The notes: generated from the letters alone by a model not told the origin. A stretch of DNA of 64,000 nt from Microbispora sp. NBC_01189 (GCF_036010665.1 NZ_CP108581.1:3639501-3703500); one strand, 5' to 3'; positions 15,510 to 24,538 are shown, counted from the stretch's first letter. Made by a program: numbers and translations.

Positions 15510-18412
15510 TCCAGGAGAGACAGGCGGTGGGCCGCGGCGGCGGCCTCGCCCCGGGTCGACACGCCGAGCTTCGGCAGGATGTTCGACACGTGGACGCTGA
15601 CGGTCTTGGCCGAGATGAACAGCTCCGCCGCGATGTCGCGGTTGCTCCGCCCGGCCGCCACCAGGCGGAGCACCTCCAGCTCACGGGGGGTCAGGTCGGC
15701 CTGCCGTCCGGATCTGGACGGCGAGGCGGCAGACGGCGTGGGATCCGGCAGCGGGCTCCTGGAGAGCGGCGACCCGACGCGGCGGGCCAGCGTCTCGATC
15801 TGGGCGACCAGCGGGGTCGCGCGGAGCGCGGTGGCGAGCGGGGAGGCCTCGTGCAGCCGCGCGGAGGCCCCCTCGCGGTCGCCGTGCGCGGCGGCGTCGG
15901 CCGCCGCGAGCAGCAGCGCCTTGGCCTGGACGTACGGGCGGCCCAGCCGCCGCCACGCCTGCGCCGCCGCGTCGAACTCTCCCCGGTAGACCAGGCCGAA
16001 CGCCTCGTTCACCGGTCCGCCGCCCAGGTTCTCCGCCAGACGGTCGCCGTGCGCCCGCACCTTCGCCACCCGCTCGGGCGCGACCGGCGCGGCGGCGTCG
16101 CAGACGTACCGGATCGACGCGAGCAGCCGCCCGGCCAGCATCGCCTTGCGCGACAGCGGCGGGTTGCCGAGCGCGGCCTCCAGGAGGTCCAGCGCCTTGA
16201 GCGGCTCGCCGCGCATCAGGTGGAAGGCGAGCGCCAGGCGGGTGTTGTGCGTCCACTCCTGCGTCTGCTCCTCGCGGCGCGGGGAGAAGACGCCGACCTC
16301 GGAGAGGACGTCCTGCGCCAGGTCCTCCTCGCCCCGGCTGATCGCGATGTCCGCCCGGACGCGCAGCATGTGCCAGCGGGTGCGCAGGGTGGGCCCCATG
16401 GTCATGGCCCGGTCGATGACCTCGATGGCCTCGTCCCACCGGCCGAGCGACTCCAGCGCCTCCGCCCGGTTGTTGGCGATGAACACCCCCTGGTGGCGGA
16501 ACCTGCCGTACCGGCGGGAGAGCTTCTCCCCCTCCAGGGCGAGCTGCACCGCCTCGTCCGAGCGGCCGAGGTTGTCGAGGGCGTCGACGTTGTTGCCGAG
16601 GGCGCGCAGGATGATCCGGGGTGAGTCCAGGCGGGTGCCCATCGCCAGCGCCCGCTCGTTGAGCGCGAACGTGGTCTCCAGGTCGCCGTTGATGGAGTGG
16701 CCGAGCGCGAGATTGATCAGCAGGTCGGCCTCCTGCACCTCGTGCCCCTTCTCACGGGCCGTGCGCAGCGCCTCCTGCGTGACCGCCGTGCCCTCGACGA
16801 CCTGGTCGGAGCACATCAGTACCGTGCCGAGCCGGGTCAGCACGAGCGTGCGGGTGTCTCCGGGCAGCGGCACCAGGCCCTCGGCGCGGCGCAGGTCGTC
16901 CAGGCTGCCGGGCTTGGCCTTCTGCGACTTGACGTTCGCCATGCGGACCAGCAGCTCGGCCACCCGCTCCGGGGCGGTCCGCTCGTCCAGCTCGGCGAGC
17001 GCGCCGCGCACGTACTTCAGGCTCTGCTCCATGTCGCCGCTGACGTACGCCGCCTCCGAGGCCCGTTCGAGCACCGTGCAGTGGTCCTGGCCGATGTGGC
17101 CGGCGGCGCCGGGCACCTTGTCCCACAGCGTCAGCACGCGTTCGAGCAGCTGGATCTGCTCGGTGTAGGCGAACGACTTGGCCGCCTTCTCCGCCGCCTC
17201 CCAGGCGGAGATCAGCGCCCACCGGTCGTCGCGGGCGGAGTACCAGTGGTGGGCGATCTCGATGGCCGCCCGCCCCGGGGGCACCAGCGTGCGGTCGCGG
17301 TCGATCTCCTCGGCGTACCGCGCGTGCATCCGGGCGTGCTCGCCCGGCAGCAACTCGTCGTGGACCGCCTCGCGGATCAGGGCGTGCCGGAAGGCGTACG
17401 CCCCGCCGTCGGCGACCTGCAGCACGTTGGCGGCGATGGCCGGCCGCAGCGCGTCCTCCAGGTCCACGTCCGACAGCCCGCTCACCGCCGCGAGCAGGGC
17501 GTGCCCCACCCGGACGCCCCCGGCGGCGGCGACGCGGAGCACCCGCTGGCTCTCCTCGGGCAGGCGCTCCACCGACCCGATGATGAGGTCGTGCAGCGAG
17601 TCGGGGAAGGAGCACTCCTCGCCGCAGTCGAGCAGCGCCTCCACGAACAGCGGGATGCCGCCGCTGCGCTCGAAGACCCGGTCGACCCTGGCGAACGCGG
17701 GGGTGACGCCGAGGATCCCGGCCATCTGCGCGGCGACCTCGTCCTGGGTGAAGCGCGGCAGGTCCAGCCGCGCCACCCCGTCGACCCGGCCCAGCTCGGC
17801 CAGCACGGGCCGCAGGGGATGGGTGCGGTGCAGCTCGTCCGACCGGTACGTCATGACCATCAGGACGGGGGCCGTCCGCAGGTTGCGGCTGAGGAAGGCG
17901 ATCAGGTCGCGGCTGGAGCGGTCGGCCCAGTGGACGTCCTCGATGATGAGGACGACCGGCCGCCGCTCGGCGAGCCGTTCCAGCAGCGTGAGGATCAGCT
18001 CGAACAGCCGGGCGCGGGCCGACTCCGTCTCCCCGTCGCCGGTCGGCTCGCCGAACTCGGGCAGCAGTCTGGCCAGGTCCCGGCCGGCGCCGTCGGGCAG
18101 CAGCGCGGTGACCTCGGCGGCTCCGGACTCCCTGACCAGCTGGCGCAGCGCGGCGGTGAACGGGGCGTACGCGAGACCCTCGGCGGACAGCTCCACGCAG
18201 CCCCCGACGAGCACGTGGGCGCCGTCCTCCGCGGCCTCCTCCGCGAACCGGCCGGCGAGGCGGGTCTTCCCCACCCCTGCCTCGCCGCCGATCAACACCG
18301 CCGCGGTGGCCTGCTTGCGGGCCTGGTCGTAGGCCTCGGCGAGGGTCTCCAGCTCCGCGTCCCGCCCCACGAAGACGGGGCTAACCGCCCGGCGTGTCAT
18401 GTCGTAAAGCAT
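15506..18412 (-). CDS. LuxR-family AAA/TPR transcriptional regulator
   Basis: A 968-residue LAL-type (MalT-like) regulator. The N-terminal ATPase has Walker A GEAGVGKT at 43-50 and Walker B VVLIIEDVHWAD; the middle is TPR-like helical; the C terminus (about 905-965) is a LuxR helix-turn-helix (LTPRELEVLRLVAAGRSNRDIA, then KTVSVHVSNIL). Such proteins activate transcription on ligand binding. ATG 18412 is preceded by AAAGGG at 7 bases; an in-frame upstream extension to 18631 lacks a family match. A 53-residue gene lies 97 bases upstream on the same strand. Confidence 0.92.
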   Translation of the reverse strand: MLYDMTRRAVSPVFVGRDAELETLAEAYDQARKQATAAVLIGGEAGVGKTRLAGRFAEEAAEDGAHVLVGGCVELSAEGLAYAPFTAALRQLVRESGAAEVTALLPDGAGRDLARLLPEFGEPTGDGETESARARLFELILTLLERLAERRPVVLIIEDVHWADRSSRDLIAFLSRNLRTAPVLMVMTYRSDELHRTHPLRPVLAELGRVDGVARLDLPRFTQDEVAAQMAGILGVTPAFARVDRVFERSGGIPLFVEALLDCGEECSFPDSLHDLIIGSVERLPEESQRVLRVAAAGGVRVGHALLAAVSGLSDVDLEDALRPAIAANVLQVADGGAYAFRHALIREAVHDELLPGEHARMHARYAEEIDRDRTLVPPGRAAIEIAHHWYSARDDRWALISAWEAAEKAAKSFAYTEQIQLLERVLTLWDKVPGAAGHIGQDHCTVLERASEAAYVSGDMEQSLKYVRGALAELDERTAPERVAELLVRMANVKSQKAKPGSLDDLRRAEGLVPLPGDTRTLVLTRLGTVLMCSDQVVEGTAVTQEALRTAREKGHEVQEADLLINLALGHSINGDLETTFALNERALAMGTRLDSPRIILRALGNNVDALDNLGRSDEAVQLALEGEKLSRRYGRFRHQGVFIANNRAEALESLGRWDEAIEVIDRAMTMGPTLRTRWHMLRVRADIAISRGEEDLAQDVLSEVGVFSPRREEQTQEWTHNTRLALAFHLMRGEPLKALDLLEAALGNPPLSRKAMLAGRLLASIRYVCDAAAPVAPERVAKVRAHGDRLAENLGGGPVNEAFGLVYRGEFDAAAQAWRRLGRPYVQAKALLLAAADAAAHGDREGASARLHEASPLATALRATPLVAQIETLARRVGSPLSRSPLPDPTPSAASPSRSGRQADLTPRELEVLRLVAAGRSNRDIAAELFISAKTVSVHVSNILPKLGVSTRGEAAAAAHRLSLLD

Positions 18413-18466
18413 GTCATGACCCTTTGTCTGTCTTCGCCTGCTTTTTTGTCCTACGGGGGCCGGCGA

Positions 18467-18496
18467 GCCCGGCCGGGAGGGAGGGTCCGGCCGGGC
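18467..18496 (-). terminator. Strong hairpin between the 53-residue gene and the LuxR regulator
   Basis: A perfect 10-bp stem, GCCCGGCCGG with CCGGCCGGGC, around a 10-base purine-rich loop. It has no T tract on the minus strand, so it may be a Rho-aided terminator or attenuator after the small gene at 18510. Confidence 0.5.
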
Positions 18497-18509
18497 CTTC
18501 GTACGCGGG

Positions 18510-18671
18510 TCACGAGTTGCGCAGCTTGCCGAACGTCCCGCGCATGCGGCGGGCACGCTGCCGCGCCTTGAGGCCGGCCAGCGCCTGGCGGGCGCGCCGA
18601 TGCGAGGCGGCTTCCTCCTGGAGCTCGGCAACCCTGTTGATCATGATCTGGTAGTGCAGTTCCGGCCCCAT
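18510..18671 (-). CDS. 53-residue basic helical protein (paralogue of 44276)
   Basis: The frame reads MGPELHYQIMINRVAELQ and continues as an Arg/Ala/Gln-rich amphipathic helix to RNS. AAGGAG stands 7 bases before the ATG, and the codon pattern is that of a real gene. The second 53-residue gene at 44276-44437 has the same size and the same start pattern (aromatic, then RVxEL, then Ala/Arg helix), so the two look paralogous. Function unknown; a nucleic-acid or protein-binding helix is possible. It lies upstream of, and on the same strand as, the LuxR regulator. Confidence 0.7.
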   Translation of the reverse strand: MGPELHYQIMINRVAELQEEAASHRRARQALAGLKARQRARRMRGTFGKLRNS

Positions 18672-18796
18672 CGGGGTTCTCCTTGTCCGAGGCTTCTTTC
18701 CGTACTCCTCAAGGTTCGGTCTAAGACGCCCCCCGCCACATCGGGCGGATGCCCTATCTCTCGGCCGCCCGGTGTGCGACCGCCGGCCTACGCCGT

Positions 18797-18822
18797 CTAA
18801 GGCGGGTAAGGCGATGCCTTAG
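18797..18822. promoter_or_regulatory. Inverted repeat upstream of deoC
   Basis: CTAAGGC (18797-18803) and GCCTTAG (18816-18822) form a 7-bp inverted repeat with a 12-base centre, 66 bases before the deoC start. It may be an operator for a nucleoside- or deoxyribose-responsive repressor (inference only). Confidence 0.4.
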
Positions 18823-18887
18823 GAACACCTGGGTCCCCGGGTTTGGAATCATTCGCCGTGGTCGGCGATGCTGGTTCCGTGCCAACT

Positions 18888-19826
18888 ATGACTACTCCGC
18901 TCGCGGAGGTCGCCTCCTCAAATTCGACGCTGCGGGCGTTCCTGCACGGCCTTCCCGGGGTCGACCGGGTCGGCGCGGACGCCCGCGCCGCGATGCTGGG
19001 CACGCGATCGATCAAGACGACCGCCAAGAAACAGGCCGTCGACATGGCCATCGGAATGGTCGACCTCACGACTCTGGAGGGCGCCGACACCCCCGGCAAG
19101 ATCAGGGCGATGTGCGCCAAGGCCGTGCGGCCCGACCCCGGCGACGCCTCCGTGCCGCCGGTCGCCGCGGTCTGCGTCTACCCCGACCTGGTCGCGACGG
19201 CCGTGAGCGCCCTCGCCGGCTCGGGGGTGAAGGTCGCGTCGGTCGCCACGTCGTTCCCCAGCGGACGGTCCTCCCTGGAGGTGAAGGTCGCCGACACCTC
19301 ACTCGCGGTGGCCGCGGGCGCGTCCGAGATCGACATGGTGATCGACCGCGGCGCGTTCCTCGCCGGCGATTACCTCAAGGTGTACGAGGAGATCGTCGCA
19401 ATCAAGGAGGCCTGTGGCGACAGTCACCTCAAGGTGATCCTGGAGACCGGGGAGCTCGCGACGTACGACAACGTGCGGCGGGCCTCCTGGCTGGCGATGA
19501 TCGCCGGAGCGGATTTCATCAAGACCTCGACCGGCAAGGTGTCGCCGGCCGCGACCCTCCCGGTGACGCTCGTCATGCTGGAGGCCGTGCGTGACTTCCG
19601 CGCCGCGACCGGCCGTCAGGTGGGCGTGAAGCCCGCGGGCGGCATCCGCACCACCAAGGACGCGATCAAATACCTGGTGCTCGTCAACGAGACCGCGGGG
19701 CCCGACTGGCTGCACCCCGACTGGTTCCGCCTGGGCGCCTCCTCGCTGCTGAACGACCTGCTCATGCAGCGACAGAAGATGGCCACCGGCCGGTACGCGG
19801 GTCCCGACTACTTCACGCTCGACTGA
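18888..19826 (+). CDS. deoC: Deoxyribose-phosphate aldolase
   Basis: A 312-residue class I aldolase that splits 2-deoxyribose 5-phosphate to acetaldehyde and glyceraldehyde 3-phosphate. The Schiff-base Lys lies in DFIKTSTGK and the second active-site Lys in VGVKPAGGIR; CVYPDLV and EIDMVIDRG are family motifs. ATG 18888 is chosen as the start of the conserved region; a GTG at 18879 and an ATG at 18843 are in frame. It heads an operon with two aldehyde dehydrogenase genes (10-base spacing to the first), which would remove the acetaldehyde. Confidence 0.95.
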   Translation: MTTPLAEVASSNSTLRAFLHGLPGVDRVGADARAAMLGTRSIKTTAKKQAVDMAIGMVDLTTLEGADTPGKIRAMCAKAVRPDPGDASVPPVAAVCVYPDLVATAVSALAGSGVKVASVATSFPSGRSSLEVKVADTSLAVAAGASEIDMVIDRGAFLAGDYLKVYEEIVAIKEACGDSHLKVILETGELATYDNVRRASWLAMIAGADFIKTSTGKVSPAATLPVTLVMLEAVRDFRAATGRQVGVKPAGGIRTTKDAIKYLVLVNETAGPDWLHPDWFRLGASSLLNDLLMQRQKMATGRYAGPDYFTLD

Positions 19827-19835
19827 GGCTGAGTC

Positions 19836-21263
19836 ATGTTCGAATACGCACCCGCGCCCGAGTCGCGGGACATCGTCGACATCCGGCCGTCGTACGGCCT
19901 TTTCATCAACGGCGAGTGGGTCGAGCCGCAGGGCGAGGAACGCCACAAGACCGTCAACCCGGCCACCGAGGAGGTGCTCGCGGAGGTCGCGTGGGCGGGG
20001 GAGGCCGACGTCGACCGCGCGGTCCAGGCCGCCGCCAAGGCGTTCCCCCTTTGGTCGGGCATGCCGGGCGCCGAGCGGGCCAAGTACCTGTTCCGGATCG
20101 CCCGGATCATTCAGGAGCGGTCGCGTGAGCTGGCCGTGCTGGAGACGCTCGACAACGGCAAGCCGATCCGCGAGTCGCGCGACGTCGACCTTCCGCTGGT
20201 CGCCGCCCACTTCTTCTACTACGCAGGCTGGGCCGACAAGCTGGCGTACAGCGGATTCGGCCCTGACCCCCGCCCGCTGGGGGTGGCCGGGCAGATCATC
20301 CCGTGGAACTTCCCGCTGCTCATGCTGGCCTGGAAGATCGCGCCCGCGCTGGCCTGCGGCAACACGGTCGTGCTCAAGCCCGCCGAGACCACGCCGCTGA
20401 CCGCGCTCGCCTTCGCCGAGATCTGCCGGCAGGCCGGCCTGCCGCCGGGGGTCGTCAACATCGTCACCGGCGCGGGCGGGACCGGCGCCGCGCTCGTCGC
20501 CCACCCCGGGGTGGACAAGGTCGCCTTCACCGGCTCCACCGAGGTCGGCCGCCACATCGCGAGGAGCCTCGCGGGCACCCGCAAGAAGCTCACGCTGGAA
20601 CTCGGCGGCAAGGCCGCCAACATCGTGTTCGAGGACGCCCCGATCGACCAGGCCGTCGAGGGCGTCGTCAACGGCATCTTCTTCAACCAGGGCCACGTCT
20701 GCTGCGCCGGATCGCGGCTGCTGGTGCAGGAGTCGATCGCCGCCGAGCTGCTGGAGGCCCTCAAGCGGCGTCTCGGCACGCTCAGGCTCGGCGACCCGCT
20801 GGACAAGAACACCGACATCGGCGCGATCAACTCGGCCGAGCAGCTCGCCAGGATCCGTGAGCTGTCGGACGCCGGGGAGGCGGAGGGCGCCGAGCGCTGG
20901 TCGCCCGCCTGCCCGATCCCGGACCGGGGATACTGGTTCCCGCCCACCCTGTTCACCGGCGTCGCCCAGTCGCACCGGATCGCCCGCGAGGAGATCTTCG
21001 GGCCGGTGCTGTCGGTGCTGACGTTCCGGACCCCCGCCGAGGCGGTGGAGAAGGCCAACAACACGCCGTACGGGCTGTCGGCGGGTGTGTGGACCGAGAA
21101 GGGCTCGCTCATGCTGTGGATGGCGTCCCGGCTGCGGGCGGGCGTCGTCTGGTCCAACACGTTCAACCGGTTCGACCCCGCCTCGCCGTTCGGCGGCTTC
21201 AAGGAGTCGGGGTACGGCCGCGAGGGCGGGCGGCACGGTCTGGAGGCCTACCTTGCGGTATGA
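19836..21263 (+). CDS. NAD(P)-dependent aldehyde dehydrogenase
   Basis: A 475-residue ALDH. Visible: IPWNFPLLM (coenzyme pocket Asn), TLELGGKAAN (general base Glu), and GHVCCAGSR with the catalytic Cys near residue 289; the C-terminal NTFNRFDPASPFGG motif is complete. Coupled to deoC, it most likely oxidises acetaldehyde from deoxyribose 5-phosphate cleavage (inference). Its TGA overlaps an ATG of the downstream frame in an ATGA arrangement, although the better start of the next gene is 221 bases further on. Confidence 0.93.
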   Translation: MFEYAPAPESRDIVDIRPSYGLFINGEWVEPQGEERHKTVNPATEEVLAEVAWAGEADVDRAVQAAAKAFPLWSGMPGAERAKYLFRIARIIQERSRELAVLETLDNGKPIRESRDVDLPLVAAHFFYYAGWADKLAYSGFGPDPRPLGVAGQIIPWNFPLLMLAWKIAPALACGNTVVLKPAETTPLTALAFAEICRQAGLPPGVVNIVTGAGGTGAALVAHPGVDKVAFTGSTEVGRHIARSLAGTRKKLTLELGGKAANIVFEDAPIDQAVEGVVNGIFFNQGHVCCAGSRLLVQESIAAELLEALKRRLGTLRLGDPLDKNTDIGAINSAEQLARIRELSDAGEAEGAERWSPACPIPDRGYWFPPTLFTGVAQSHRIAREEIFGPVLSVLTFRTPAEAVEKANNTPYGLSAGVWTEKGSLMLWMASRLRAGVVWSNTFNRFDPASPFGGFKESGYGREGGRHGLEAYLAV

Positions 21264-21484
21264 CCGGTGTGACCGTCACGCGGCCCCGCCGCACGCCCGC
21301 TGCGACGCCGGACGTCGCCACCGCCTGGCCCGCCGGGCCGACGCGGGAGCCGGAGAGGGCTTCTCCCGGGGCCGCCGCTCCCGCCGCTTCGCCGTACGGC
21401 ACGGGTGGTTCGCGCACCGCGGCGGCGTGTGCCGGTGCGGCCAGACCTACCAGCCCGCCCGTCCGCTCGAGATTGGAACCTTCG

Positions 21485-22360
21485 ATGAGTGAGCAGGCCG
21501 CGCGGCTGGCCGTGCGCAAGACGTACAAGCTGTTCGTCGGCGGCGCGTTCCCGCGTTCGGAGAGCGGAAGGTCGTATGCCGTGACCTCCTCCAAGGGAGA
21601 CTTCCTCGCCAACGCCGCCCGGGCCTCGCGCAAGGACGCCAGGGACGCCGTCTCGGCCGCCAGGAAGGCGTTCTCCGGGTGGTCGGGCGCCACGGCGTAC
21701 AACAGGGGCCAGATCCTGTACCGGATCGCCGAGATGCTGGAGGGCCGGCGCGCGCAGTTCGCCGCCGAGGTCGTCGACGCCGACGGCGTCTCCGCGAAGA
21801 AGGCCGGCGAGCTGGTGGACGCGGCGGTCGACCGGCTGGTCTGGTACGCGGGCTGGTCCGACAAGATCGGAGCGGTCCTGGGGTCGGCCAACCCCGTCGC
21901 CGGGCCGTACTTCAACCTGTCGAGCCCGGAGCCGACCGGCGTGGTGGCCGTGGTCGCCCCGCCGATGGGCCCGCTGCTGGGCCTGGTCAGCGTGATCGCG
22001 CCGGTGATCGTGACCGGGAACACCTGCGTGGTCGTGGCCTCCGAGCGGGCGCCGCTGCCGGCGATCACGCTGGCCGAGGTGCTGGCGACCTCCGACCTGC
22101 CGGGCGGGGTGGTGAACATCCTCACCGGCTCGGCCGCCGAGATCGCTCCCTGGCTCGCGGGCCACATGGACGTCAACGGCGTCGACCTGACGGGCGCGGA
22201 CCCCGAGCTGGCCGTCACGTGCGAGGAACTCGCCGCCGAGAACCTCAAGCGGGTGCTCCGGCCGCCGACCGGCCGCGTGGACTGGCTCGCCGACCCCGGC
22301 ATCGAGCGGATGTCGGCGTTCCTGGAGACCAAGACCGTCTGGCACCCCATCGGCGTCTAA
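21485..22360 (+). CDS. Truncated aldehyde dehydrogenase-like protein lacking catalytic domain
   Basis: A 291-residue protein homologous to the coenzyme-binding half of ALDHs (TYKLFVGGAFPRSESG, AYNRGQILYRIAEML, GVVAVVAPPMGPLLGL, LPGGVVNILTG). The sequence stops before the Glu/Cys catalytic segments, so it cannot be an active ALDH; residue 291 ends in KTVWHPIGV without a frameshift scar. The deoC-ALDH-short ALDH order recurs in actinomycetes, so this is probably a stable subunit rather than a fresh pseudogene (from memory). The frame is open back to an ATG at 21260 that overlaps the upstream stop, but that 75-residue extension is Pro/Ala/Arg-rich with weaker codon bias. Confidence 0.8.
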   Translation: MSEQAARLAVRKTYKLFVGGAFPRSESGRSYAVTSSKGDFLANAARASRKDARDAVSAARKAFSGWSGATAYNRGQILYRIAEMLEGRRAQFAAEVVDADGVSAKKAGELVDAAVDRLVWYAGWSDKIGAVLGSANPVAGPYFNLSSPEPTGVVAVVAPPMGPLLGLVSVIAPVIVTGNTCVVVASERAPLPAITLAEVLATSDLPGGVVNILTGSAAEIAPWLAGHMDVNGVDLTGADPELAVTCEELAAENLKRVLRPPTGRVDWLADPGIERMSAFLETKTVWHPIGV

Positions 22361-23514
22361 CCCCTCGACAGGGCCAGGAGGAGTTCGGCGTTCGAGCCGG
22401 TGTTCTTCAGCGAGCCGAGGAAGCGCTCGAACGACTCCTGGTCCTGCAACGCCCGCCGCAGCCGCCAGATCAGCGGCAGCTCGGCGGCGTCGAGCAGCAG
22501 CTCCTCCCGGCGGGTGCCGGACGCGACGACGTCGACGGCGGGGAAGACGCGGCGGTCGGCGAGGCTCCGGCTCAGCTTGAGCTCCATGTTGCCGGTGCTC
22601 TTGAACTCCTCGAAGAGGTTGTCGTCCATCTTCGAGCCCGTCTCGACCAGCGCGGTCGCGAGGATCGTCAGCGAGCCGCCGCCGGCGATGTTGCGGGCGG
22701 CGCCGAGCACCCTCTTGGGCTGGTGCAGGGCCCGCGCGTCCATGCCTCCGGTGAGCACCCGCCCGCCGCTCGGCGCGGCCATGTTGTACGCCCGGCCGAG
22801 GCGGGTGATCGAGTCGATCAGTATGACCACGTCCCGGCCGGTCTCCACCAGCCGCTTGGCCCGCTCGACGGCCAGCTCGGCCGCCGCGATGTGGTCCTGC
22901 GGCGGGCGGTCGAAGGTCGAGGCGACGACCTCGGCCCGGACCGTCTCGCGCATGTCGGTGACCTCCTCGGGCCGCTCGTCCACCAGGACGACCATGAGGT
23001 GGCACTCGGGGTGGTTGGCCGTGATCGCGTTCGCGACGGCCTTGAGGAACATCGTCTTGCCGGCCTTCGGCGGGGCGACGATCAGGCCGCGCTGGCCCTT
23101 GCCGACCGGGGCGAACAGGTCGATGACGCGGGTGGCCAGGACGTTCGGCGTCGTCTCCAGGCGCAGCCGCTCGTCGGGATGGATCGGCACGAGGTCGGCG
23201 AAGTCGGGCCTGGTCGCACCGGCGTCGACGGGGGCGCCGTTCAGCGAGACGACGGAGGCGAGCCGGCCGTTCTCCCCGGCGCCCCGGATGAGGTCGCCGC
23301 GGCGCAGGCCGTACCGCGCCACGAGCGCGGCCGGGACGGTCACGTCCTTCGGCCCGGGCAGGTAGCCGCGCGACCGGATCACGGCGTTCCGGCCGGCGAA
23401 GTCGAGCAGGCCGCCGACCTCGGTGGCGACGGTCGCGGGGGCGGCGCCGGCCGGAACCCGTCGCGTACGGGAGGAGGCGCGGGGCCTCGGAACGGTGAGA
23501 GCGGTGGGGGTCAC
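22357..23514 (-). CDS. rho: Short transcription termination factor Rho paralogue
   Basis: A 385-residue hexameric RNA helicase of the Rho type. RNA-binding region: LLDFAGRNAVIRSRGYLPGP; ATPase: Walker A PPKAGKTMF, Walker B VVILIDSITRLGR, Q-loop/R-loop PSGGRVLTGGMD, C-terminal SLADRRVFPAVDV and SGTRREELLL. It lacks the long basic N-terminal insertion usual in housekeeping actinobacterial Rho, so it is probably a second copy. GTG 23514 has GAGGAG 4 bases upstream; the frame is open to a GTG at 23565. The 3' end overlaps the convergent short ALDH by 4 bases. A 230-base leader with TATAGT (complement of 23743-23748) may carry its promoter. Confidence 0.9.
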   Translation of the reverse strand: MTPTALTVPRPRASSRTRRVPAGAAPATVATEVGGLLDFAGRNAVIRSRGYLPGPKDVTVPAALVARYGLRRGDLIRGAGENGRLASVVSLNGAPVDAGATRPDFADLVPIHPDERLRLETTPNVLATRVIDLFAPVGKGQRGLIVAPPKAGKTMFLKAVANAITANHPECHLMVVLVDERPEEVTDMRETVRAEVVASTFDRPPQDHIAAAELAVERAKRLVETGRDVVILIDSITRLGRAYNMAAPSGGRVLTGGMDARALHQPKRVLGAARNIAGGGSLTILATALVETGSKMDDNLFEEFKSTGNMELKLSRSLADRRVFPAVDVVASGTRREELLLDAAELPLIWRLRRALQDQESFERFLGSLKNTGSNAELLLALSRG

Positions 23515-23557
23515 AGGACTCCTCGGTGTGGGAGTGTGCGGAGTCCTCACGGGACTC
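23515..23557 (-). promoter_or_regulatory. Three-segment switch in the rho leader that can hide the ribosome binding site
   Basis: In transcript order: segment 1 GAGTCC (23557-23552), segment 2 AGGACTCC (23547-23540), segment 3 GGAGTCCT (23522-23515), which contains the GGAG of the ribosome binding site. Segments 1 and 2 can form a 6-bp hairpin with a 5-base loop; segments 2 and 3 can form an 8-bp hairpin that buries the binding site. The two folds exclude each other, as in attenuators. The reading assumes the GTG 23514 start. Confidence 0.55.
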
Positions 23558-23775
23558 ACACGCACGAATGATGGGGTTGTCCGCCGGAGGCGGATCGTGG
23601 GACGCCGCGCCTGGAACGGACGGGCAGGTCGCCCGTCAGATCACGGATCGCGCGGGAGGTCTCGGGTCGGCCGGCCGCCGACGGAAGATGTGCGGTGCGC
23701 GTATGGGCTCGAACGGAGCCAGAACCATACGGTTACCCGCCCACTATAACAGTCGCGGTCGTTCCGGTGATTCCC

Positions 23776-24354
23776 TCACCTGGCCTGGAGCGCGTCGAGG
23801 GCCACGGCCATGGCGATGACCAGGCGGCGGTCGAGGCGCGGATCGTGGATCTCGATGGCGTACCGGTCGCGCAGGCCCCAGCGGCGGTCGACGGAGAACG
23901 CGATCGAGGCGCCGATGCTGAAGTCGAAGTGGTACGGCAGCCACTCCAGCGAGTCGGCGAAGCGGCGGAGCAGCGCGACCACGAAGTTCCGCTCGTGGCC
24001 GGTCAGCGTCGGCAGGCCGGGCTGCTGGAGATGCCAGGTCGAGCGGAGCAGCGACTGGCCGAAGTTCTTCCGGAAGGTGCCGATCGAGGCTCCGGCGTGG
24101 TCCACGACGTCGTACTCCCCGGCGATGTCGAGCACCTTGCGCGCCTTGAAACCGGCGAGGACCGTCTCGCGCGACTCGTCGGTGTAGAGCGTCACCTGCT
24201 CCTTGAGCGCCATCCGCTTCTGCTCGGCGAAGCCGACCAGCTCGCCCTCGGAACCGCCGGGACCGGCCACATGGACGACGTACCTGTTCACCATCATGGT
24301 GATCTTCTGCCGCAGGTACAGCCGGGTCTGCCCCTGCAGGGTCGCTATGTCCAT
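23776..24354 (-). CDS. LURP-one-related (Tubby C2-like) family protein
   Basis: A 192-residue protein of the LURP-one-related/scramblase-like fold: YLRQKITMMVNRYVV near the start, alternating beta-strand pattern (YDVVDHAGASIGTFRKNF), and FSIGASIAFSVDRRWGLRDRYAIEI near the end. The family forms a Tubby-like beta barrel that may bind membranes or lipids; its bacterial role is not established. GGGAG precedes the ATG. The gene runs in the same direction as rho but is 260 bases away from it. Confidence 0.8.
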   Translation of the reverse strand: MDIATLQGQTRLYLRQKITMMVNRYVVHVAGPGGSEGELVGFAEQKRMALKEQVTLYTDESRETVLAGFKARKVLDIAGEYDVVDHAGASIGTFRKNFGQSLLRSTWHLQQPGLPTLTGHERNFVVALLRRFADSLEWLPYHFDFSIGASIAFSVDRRWGLRDRYAIEIHDPRLDRRLVIAMAVALDALQAR

Positions 24355-24538
24355 GTGTAACTCCCACGACGGTCTTTTGGCTCCCTATATGCCCCCTGCG
24401 GCGAGAAGATCACCGGCGCTGACCCCCGAATCGCCGATTCAGGGACGGCTCAGGGATGGTCAGGGTTTTATCAGGGTCCCTGGCGGAACGTGATCTGTAG
24501 AGCGGTCCGTTGTACCGGATGACGAAAGGAAATCGACG

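Noticed and set aside
16697-18571. Long open frame opposite the LuxR/AAA regulator
   Set aside because: Low-complexity antisense product; the minus-strand frame has Walker and helix-turn-helix motifs.
21260-21484. Coupled ATGA start giving the short ALDH a 75-residue N-terminal extension
   Set aside because: The extension is Pro/Ala/Arg-rich, has weaker codon bias and no ALDH similarity; ATG 21485 matches the domain start.
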